A stretch of 19,802 bases of DNA from the NCBI GenBank assembly GCA_041674625.1, contig JBAYVI010000048.1, positions 1 through 19,802 on the forward strand. Reading direction: 5' to 3'. Shown here in pieces: positions 15,656 through 19,802 of the stretch (position 1 is its first letter; each line of letters opens with the position of its first letter). A model generated the notes under the pieces. That model was not told where the DNA came from, did no database searches, and saw nothing but the letters and a program-made list of their open reading frames with translations. Position numbers and translations under genes: made by a program. The DNA is from BRH-c32 sp041674625. Its GTDB lineage: Bacteria > Bacteroidota > Ignavibacteria > Ignavibacteriales > Melioribacteraceae.

Positions 15656-16338
15656 AGAACAATATAAACTGTCCATCTTGTAACAAGTCAAATTCCTTTT
15701 TTAATCTTAATTGCTCGAACTGCAAAACGTTTTTACGAAATCGCATTGCAAATATCGATCTATGGGATTCAATATCTAATATTCTATATTCACCGTCTGA
15801 AACAATAACTAACTTAGTTTATGCAGAAAAGAAAAATTATGTTATCCTTATTCTAATTTTATCAGGACTTGCAAGCTTTACTAATTCAGTTCCAATTAAA
15901 AACATGCTTTTTAATTCTACAATTGAAATGGAATATTATTTCGGGTCTCTCATATTAAATACATTTCTTTATTCCCTTTTTATAATTATTACATCATTTT
16001 TTATATGGATTCTATTAAAATCAATACGGTTCTCAGTCAGGATATATGATGTTATAGTAGTTAATACTTTCTCTTTTATTCCATTAATAATTTCTTTTAT
16101 TTTTACAACGCCTGTAAAATTGGCTCTTTTTAGAGAGTTTTTCTTGACGTTTAATCCGACACCATTTATGGTTAAGCCACTCGCTTCATATATTCTCTAT
16201 GGAATAGATTTAATTTTTCTTGTTTGGTCTATTTTAGTATTTTTCTTCGGATATTCCACAATCCTAAAGAATAAGGCAGTAGCATCTATCGTAGTCGCCT
16301 TCTTTTGGCTATGCTATTTTATTTCACTTACACTATAA
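15652..16338 (+). CDS. zinc-ribbon membrane protein, probable Yip1 family
   Basis: A 228-residue protein with an N-terminal zinc ribbon (C7, C10, C21, C24 as two CxxC pairs) and then about five hydrophobic segments (about 62-80, 98-122, 134-152, 180-202 and 208-226). The LYSPSETITNLVYAEKKNYV stretch just before the first helix looks like the start of a Yip1 domain. Function in bacteria is unknown; it could be a membrane trafficking-like or scaffolding protein, but this is only family naming. It is coupled to the DUF5683 gene by an ATGA overlap and ends convergently 25 bases inside the Ppx/GppA gene. Five helices and two CxxC pairs are directly seen. Confidence 0.7.
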   Translation: MKNNINCPSCNKSNSFFNLNCSNCKTFLRNRIANIDLWDSISNILYSPSETITNLVYAEKKNYVILILILSGLASFTNSVPIKNMLFNSTIEMEYYFGSLILNTFLYSLFIIITSFFIWILLKSIRFSVRIYDVIVVNTFSFIPLIISFIFTTPVKLALFREFFLTFNPTPFMVKPLASYILYGIDLIFLVWSILVFFFGYSTILKNKAVASIVVAFFWLCYFISLTL

Positions 16339-17270
16339 CCCATTTTTATTAAATGATTTAATATAGTACCATATCTAAGACCTCTCGTACTAACTGTTAC
16401 GGAATTTTTATTAACTAATTCAAGCAATATTGATAATATCAGACTACCCGTGAGTAATAAATCTTCTCTCCCTATTACTACTTCGCCATAATGTTCTAAA
16501 ACATTTTCTTTATTCATATTCGAGATAGAATTAATTATTTCTTGGATGTCTATTTTAGAAAGATTTAGTCTATCTATTAATTTCTCTTCAAAAGTTTTTA
16601 TATTAAGTTTTATACAAGCTAATGTAGTTGGTGTACCAGCAACAGCTATACAAGAATCAAAACGAGGCAACATTTTTATTACTGGATTAAAAATGGAAAT
16701 AATCTCTTCTTTTATCTCCGAAATTATTGAATCTGATGGGGGATAGGATGAAATAAATTTATCATATAATGTTACTACTCCGATATTATTACTTTTGCGA
16801 AACTTAATTCCCTCTGATTCATTCCCGACAATCAGTTCTGTACTCCCACCTCCTATATCTATAATAAGTTTTGATGAATTTTTATCGTTAGCAAAAGATG
16901 ACCCGATAAAAGATAAGTAGGCTTCTTGCTCTCCGGTTATAACCTCTAATTCGATTCCACTTTTATCTTTCACTAACTCTATAATTTTACTCGCATTTTC
17001 TGCTTTTCTGAAAACATAAGTTCCGGTTGCCAATATTTTGTTACAATTATGTAACTTGCTTATTTCTGAAAACTCCGTCAATATATTTAGCAGTAAATCG
17101 ATTTTTGAATCAGATATCTTATTTGTAATAATCACCCCTTCACTTAAGCGTGGTGTTCGATAATGATTAGAGATTATTTCCAATTCATTTGTAATAAAGT
17201 CAAATTCAGCAATTAGAAGTATCACAGAATTTGAACCAATATCAATTGAGGCAATACGCAAATTTTTCAT
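16314..17270 (-). CDS. Ppx/GppA family phosphatase (exopolyphosphatase or pppGpp phosphohydrolase)
   Basis: A 318-residue ASKHA-fold phosphatase. Members remove terminal phosphate from polyphosphate (Ppx) or convert pppGpp to ppGpp (GppA). The first phosphate loop is SIDIGSNSVILLIAE (8-22), ATGTYVFRKAEN (81-92) is typical, the probable catalytic glutamate is E116 in ITGEQEAYLS, and the second loop is IIDIGGGSTELIVG (136-149). The length equals the bare catalytic domain; the extra HD-like domain of long Ppx enzymes is absent. The two activities cannot be separated by sequence alone. It stands alone on the minus strand, with a TAACTTTG box about 50-57 bases upstream of the ATG, and runs tail-to-tail with the zinc-ribbon gene. 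Confidence 0.92.
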   Translation of the reverse strand: MKNLRIASIDIGSNSVILLIAEFDFITNELEIISNHYRTPRLSEGVIITNKISDSKIDLLLNILTEFSEISKLHNCNKILATGTYVFRKAENASKIIELVKDKSGIELEVITGEQEAYLSFIGSSFANDKNSSKLIIDIGGGSTELIVGNESEGIKFRKSNNIGVVTLYDKFISSYPPSDSIISEIKEEIISIFNPVIKMLPRFDSCIAVAGTPTTLACIKLNIKTFEEKLIDRLNLSKIDIQEIINSISNMNKENVLEHYGEVVIGREDLLLTGSLILSILLELVNKNSVTVSTRGLRYGTILNHLIKMGYSVSEIK

Positions 17271-17277
17271 ATATTTG
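17246..17277 (+). promoter_or_regulatory. putative Bacteroidota-type promoter (-33 TTG, -7 TATATTTG)
   Basis: TTG at 17246-17248 and TATATTTG at 17270-17277 are separated by 21 bases, a full match to the Bacteroidota consensus. The predicted start is near 17284, which makes the TTG at 17282 unusable as a start codon and points to the ATGs at 17291, 17294 or 17306 for the next gene. This is the best promoter match in the window. Confidence 0.55.
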
Positions 17278-17290
17278 TTAATTGTTAAAA

Positions 17291-17827
17291 ATGATGATTA
17301 AAAAAATGGAAAAACTAAACAAAGTTAGCAAAGTATTATTTTATTTTACTGTATTATTTTTTGTTATCTGGTTGGGCGGATATATCAGCAGGCAATTAAT
17401 AGTATATCAACTATTTAATGCAAATGATCTAACTTTGAAATCGGTTTTTGATGCCTTTAATCTTGTGCCTACCTTATATGTTATTTCTCCTATTCTTACA
17501 ATCAACATGGTAACTTTTATCTCTTTTTTAGCATTTTTCATTCTTTTCTTATTGGCTTCAAAAGTAAATTTGAAAAAAGAAGGATGGTTGTTTATATCTT
17601 TGATGATTGTAATTGTTACGGCACCTTTTGAGATTTATTTATTAACTTATGACTATTCTGTTATAGCCGGTGTTCTTGCAGAAAATGTTGATGGATTTAG
17701 ATTGGCTGCTATTCTAAAAGAAAGAATTGTGGTGCTTAGTAGTTTCTCTTTAGTTGAAATATTCTGTTATTTCGGAATCATATTTTTATATATTTTCAGA
17801 CCATTGACAAAAAAAAATGAAAATTAA
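17291..17827 (+). CDS. hypothetical four-helix membrane protein
   Basis: I do not recognise this family with certainty. From the ATG at 17291 it has 178 residues with a basic N-terminus (MMIKKMEKLNKVSK) and about four membrane segments (13-35, 62-90, 98-118 and 147-170), the second long enough to bend. There is a loop with DLTLKSVFDAFNLVP (46-60) and another, ENVDGFRLAAILKER (131-145). No catalytic motif is evident. Starts at 17294 or 17306 are also possible. It begins a plus-strand unit behind a good promoter and overlaps the next gene by 11 bases, so it is translated together with the 90-residue protein and aroQ. A link to aromatic synthesis is not implied by its sequence. Confidence 0.7.
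   Translation: MMIKKMEKLNKVSKVLFYFTVLFFVIWLGGYISRQLIVYQLFNANDLTLKSVFDAFNLVPTLYVISPILTINMVTFISFLAFFILFLLASKVNLKKEGWLFISLMIVIVTAPFEIYLLTYDYSVIAGVLAENVDGFRLAAILKERIVVLSSFSLVEIFCYFGIIFLYIFRPLTKKNEN
17320..17327 (-). promoter_or_regulatory. putative -7 box for the Ppx/GppA gene
   Basis: The minus strand reads TAACTTTG, an exact match to TAnnTTTG, with a predicted start near 17313 and a leader of about 43 bases. It lies inside the start of the divergent membrane-protein gene. No -33 TTG was found at the expected spacing. Confidence 0.35.
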
Positions 17828-18089
17828 AGAAAAAGAATTTGAAGCTCTATTGCAGGATTTAAAATCGTTAGCAAACCAGATGGGAGCAACTGTTAGGTTT
17901 GAACGAGGGGATTTTAAAGGTGGGTATTGTCTTCTTGAAGATTCTAAAATTGTTGTTATTAATAAACTAAGCAATACACAAAAAAAGGTTATGACCTTAG
18001 CCGCCGCTTTAAGTGAATTAGGAATTAACGAAATCTATATGCCACCAAGATTGAGAGAAATAATTGAAGAAATGGACGATAATAAATGA
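17817..18089 (+). CDS. conserved small protein with RGDFKGG motif
   Basis: A 90-residue soluble protein of unknown function. The centre VRFERGDFKGGYC (26-38) is followed by a strand-like KIVVINK (44-50), then a helix TQKKVMTLAAALSELG (54-69) and the end NEIYMPPRLREIIEEM (71-86). I recall similar small proteins, with a conserved R-G-D-F-x-G-G and a P-x-x-R-E end, in several FCB-group genomes, but that memory is not a search result. It starts 11 bases inside the membrane-protein gene and its stop overlaps the aroQ ATG by four bases, so it is certainly expressed as a coupled gene and not a chance frame. No metal or nucleotide site is obvious. Confidence 0.75.
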   Translation: MKIKEKEFEALLQDLKSLANQMGATVRFERGDFKGGYCLLEDSKIVVINKLSNTQKKVMTLAAALSELGINEIYMPPRLREIIEEMDDNK

Positions 18090-18514
18090 AAATCATTGTA
18101 ATTAATGGACCTAATTTGAATATGCTCCACCTTCGTGATCCCAAATTGTATGGTTCATTTGATCTCGATATGATTGGAAAGTTAATCAAAAATGAGTTTC
18201 CTGATATACAATTTGAATTTTACCAATCTAATTATGAAGGTGAAATTGTAGAACTTATACAAAATTCGGGAGCATACTTTGATGGACTTCTTATAAATCC
18301 GGGGGGATACGCTCACACTTCTGTTGCAATTCGAGATGCTTTAGAACTCTGTACACTTCCAAAAGTAGAAGTTCACCTTTCTAATTTAAGTGGTAGAGAT
18401 GACTTTAGGCAAACCCTACTAACTGCGCCCAAATGCAATGGATATATATCCGGTTTTAATGAATTAAGTTATATAGGTGGCATTTTTATTTTGAAAAAAT
18501 TAATTAGGAATTAA
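18086..18514 (+). CDS. aroQ: type II 3-dehydroquinate dehydratase
   Basis: Removes water from 3-dehydroquinate to give 3-dehydroshikimate in the shikimate pathway; a small dodecameric cytoplasmic enzyme. The 142 residues are normal. The start INGPNLNMLHLRDPKLYG (6-23) includes flap arginine R17 and catalytic Y22. NPGGYAHTSVAIRDAL (71-86) has N71 and H77, and EVHLSN (95-100) has E95 and the catalytic H97. R108 is in RDDFR. The stretch after it (QTLLTAPKCNGYISGFNELSY) differs from the usual RHHS-containing lid but keeps GY/GF spacing. The ATG is in a 4-base overlap with the upstream small gene and the HAD gene follows one base after the stop. Confidence 0.94.
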   Translation: MKIIVINGPNLNMLHLRDPKLYGSFDLDMIGKLIKNEFPDIQFEFYQSNYEGEIVELIQNSGAYFDGLLINPGGYAHTSVAIRDALELCTLPKVEVHLSNLSGRDDFRQTLLTAPKCNGYISGFNELSYIGGIFILKKLIRN

Positions 18515-18515
18515 T

Positions 18516-19199
18516 ATGATTAAAGCAATTATTTTTGATTTGGATAATACACTTGTCGATTTCATGAGAATGAAAGAGAGAGCTATTGAAGCTGCTATTA
18601 AAGCTATGATAGATTCAGGATTGCCACTTACATTTCAAGAAGCAAAAGAAAAAATAAATAGTATCTATAGGGAGCAAGGCATAGAATATCAGAAGGTATT
18701 TGACCAACTTCTTCAAAATGAGCTAAATGAGATTGATCATAAGGTACTTGCTGCTGGAATTGTGGCATATAGAAAGGCACGTGAAGCTGAATTAACTCCT
18801 TACCCTCATGTTTACTCTACTCTCGTTTCTCTTGTAAAAATGGGACTTAAACTTGGAATAGTCTCAGATGCTCCCATGAGAGAAGCTTGGCTTAGATTAG
18901 CATCTCTAAATTTTCATGTCTTTTTTGATGCAGTAGTTACTTTTGAAGAAACCGGTAAAAGAAAACCAAGTCCGGAACCATTTCAAGCTATTCTAAAAAA
19001 ACTCGATATTAAACCTGAAGAATCTTTAATGGTTGGTGATTGGGCAGAAAGAGATATCGTAGGAGCTGCTCTAATCGGTATGAAAACAGCTTTTGCTAAA
19101 TATGGAGATACTTTCAATACAAGAGAACATAGTGCTGATTTTGAGTTGAAAGACGTTCAGGAACTTATAGATATAGTAAAGGAATTAAACAAGTTATAG
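18516..19199 (+). CDS. HAD-superfamily hydrolase (phosphatase)
   Basis: A 227-residue HAD hydrolase, probably a phosphatase for a small phosphorylated metabolite. Motif I is FDLDNTLV (7-14) with nucleophile D8 and acid/base D10; motif II is IVSDAP (115-120, S117); motif III is K150 in KRKPSPEPF; motif IV is MVGDWAERD (172-180) with D175 and D180. An all-helical cap sits between motif I and II (about 17-95), as in the phosphoglycolate phosphatase/CTE7-like group. Substrate cannot be named from sequence. It is the last gene of the 17291-19199 unit and its ATG lies one base after the aroQ stop, preceded by AGGA in the aroQ tail. The 94-base gap behind it holds a promoter-like element for the next gene. 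Confidence 0.9.
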   Translation: MIKAIIFDLDNTLVDFMRMKERAIEAAIKAMIDSGLPLTFQEAKEKINSIYREQGIEYQKVFDQLLQNELNEIDHKVLAAGIVAYRKAREAELTPYPHVYSTLVSLVKMGLKLGIVSDAPMREAWLRLASLNFHVFFDAVVTFEETGKRKPSPEPFQAILKKLDIKPEESLMVGDWAERDIVGAALIGMKTAFAKYGDTFNTREHSADFELKDVQELIDIVKELNKL

Positions 19200-19237
19200 A
19201 TTTTGCTTAAACAAGTTCCTTAGTTTCTCTTTTTTAG

Positions 19238-19266
19238 TTGATTATTTACAATAGTATATATATTTT
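19238..19266 (+). promoter_or_regulatory. weak Bacteroidota-like promoter for the MerR/tRNA unit
   Basis: TTG at 19238-19240 and TATATTTT at 19259-19266 are 18 bases apart. The last base of the -7 box does not match the G of TAnnTTTG and the spacing is slightly short. A start near 19273 would give a 21-base leader to the ATG at 19294. The rest of the 94-base gap is AT-rich without other recognised elements. Confidence 0.3.
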
Positions 19267-19293
19267 AGCTCAAGTCAGTAGCGAGATAATCGT

Positions 19294-19677
19294 ATGAAGG
19301 ACTTTGGTCTAAAAAAATTATATTATTCTATAAGTGAAGTAAGTAAATTATCCGGTTTGGAGCAGTATATACTCCGTTACTGGGAAACCGAATTTGACCA
19401 GCTCAAACCCGGGAAAAACCGCGCCGGCAATAGAATATATACTAATAAAGATATAAAATTAATTATTTATATTAAAAAGTTGCTCCGCGAGGAAAAATAT
19501 ACAATTGAGGGAGCAAAAAAGATTTTAGAGGATTTCTCTTCTCACAGCGAGATTCCTTCAAGTAAAGATATTTTTGAAAAAATTGAAATACCACCTGAAA
19601 TTGAAAATGAAAGAAACCTCAAGAAAGATTTAGAAGAAATTAAAAAAATACTTATTTCTTTTAGAAACTATTTGTAA
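19294..19677 (+). CDS. MerR family transcriptional regulator
   Basis: A 127-residue MerR-type DNA-binding protein. The winged helix-turn-helix covers about 9-80: YYSISEVSKLSGLEQYILRYW (10-30), then EFDQLKPGKNRAGNRIYT (33-50) forming the wing, and IKKLLREEKYTIEGAKKIL (60-78). This RYWETEFDxLKPxKNxxGNRxYT form is the stand-alone MerR type common in Bacteroidota. The C-terminal part (80-127) is charged, ends in a likely helix, and has no cysteine or known effector site, so the signal is unknown. It may act as a general or developmental regulator. A tRNA gene begins 6 bases after its stop, so the two may share a transcript. Confidence 0.9.
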   Translation: MKDFGLKKLYYSISEVSKLSGLEQYILRYWETEFDQLKPGKNRAGNRIYTNKDIKLIIYIKKLLREEKYTIEGAKKILEDFSSHSEIPSSKDIFEKIEIPPEIENERNLKKDLEEIKKILISFRNYL

Positions 19678-19683
19678 TAAGCT

Positions 19684-19758
<75 letters not shown>

Positions 19759-19764
19759 CTACTT

Positions 19765-19790
19765 AGGCACATTGGATATGTGCCTTTTTT
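19765..19790 (+). terminator. intrinsic terminator after tRNA-Pro
   Basis: AGGCACAT (19765-19772) pairs perfectly with ATGTGCCT (19778-19785) around a 5-base loop, followed directly by a run of six T (19785-19790). It is a textbook rho-independent terminator 6 bases after the tRNA and is the clearest one in the window. Confidence 0.93.
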
Positions 19791-19802
19791 ATTTTATTTT
19801 GA

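Noticed and set aside
19179..19221. Possible hairpin AAGGAA/TTCCTT and an 11-base direct repeat TTAAACAAGTT (19185-19195 and 19207-19217) after the HAD gene
   Set aside because: The stem is short with a loop of about 31 bases and the T-rich part is not directly after it; it is probably chance in AT-rich DNA, so not called a terminator.

Overview
The window looks like ordinary chromosome from an AT-rich (roughly 30-35% GC by eye), Gram-negative, free-living type bacterium of the FCB group, most likely Bacteroidota, Ignavibacteriota or Kapabacteria-like. The clues are the gene families (alternative GlmU-like nucleotidyltransferase, DUF5683 protein, Bacteroidota-style MerR regulator, divergent NFACT protein, GT9 enzymes with cysteine clusters), several intergenic matches to the Bacteroidota -7 promoter element TAnnTTTG, and weak Shine-Dalgarno sequences at most starts. 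The species cannot be fixed from this stretch. I see no mobile element, prophage, CRISPR array or defence island.

Layout. (1) 56-1447, plus: an orphan membrane sensor histidine kinase. (2) 1444-5482, minus: a tightly overlapping operon of three GT9 (heptosyltransferase-like) glycosyltransferases ending in ispE, presumably for the core of a surface polysaccharide plus isoprenoid precursor supply. (3) 5545-6369, plus: a short-chain dehydrogenase divergent from that operon, followed by a hairpin. (4) 6459-9259, minus: an alternative-GlmU-type protein followed by an NFACT/RqcH-family protein, overlapping by one base. (5) 9290-12740, plus: a membrane-anchored three-PASTA protein, rpe, a long-form folP and the diadenylate cyclase cdaA. 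(6) 12802-16338, plus: a metal-dependent hydrolase (UPF0173) with a perfect Shine-Dalgarno, parA, parB, a DUF5683 protein whose start lies inside parB, and a zinc-ribbon membrane protein. (7) 16314-17270, minus: a Ppx/GppA-type phosphatase, tail-to-tail with the previous gene. (8) 17291-19199, plus: a four-helix membrane protein, a 90-residue conserved-looking protein, aroQ and a HAD hydrolase. (9) 19294-19790, plus: a MerR regulator, tRNA-Pro(GGG) and a strong intrinsic terminator.

Together these are mostly housekeeping functions: envelope and cell-wall sensing or synthesis (GT9 enzymes, GlmU-like, PASTA, c-di-AMP), chromosome segregation (ParAB), ribosome rescue (NFACT), shikimate, folate, pentose-phosphate and MEP pathways. 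The less understood parts are the PASTA-rpe-folP-cdaA grouping, the cysteine-cluster glycosyltransferases, and the translationally coupled membrane protein/90-residue protein upstream of aroQ. I did not find a convincing new multi-gene system; the best leads are listed as findings with modest scores.
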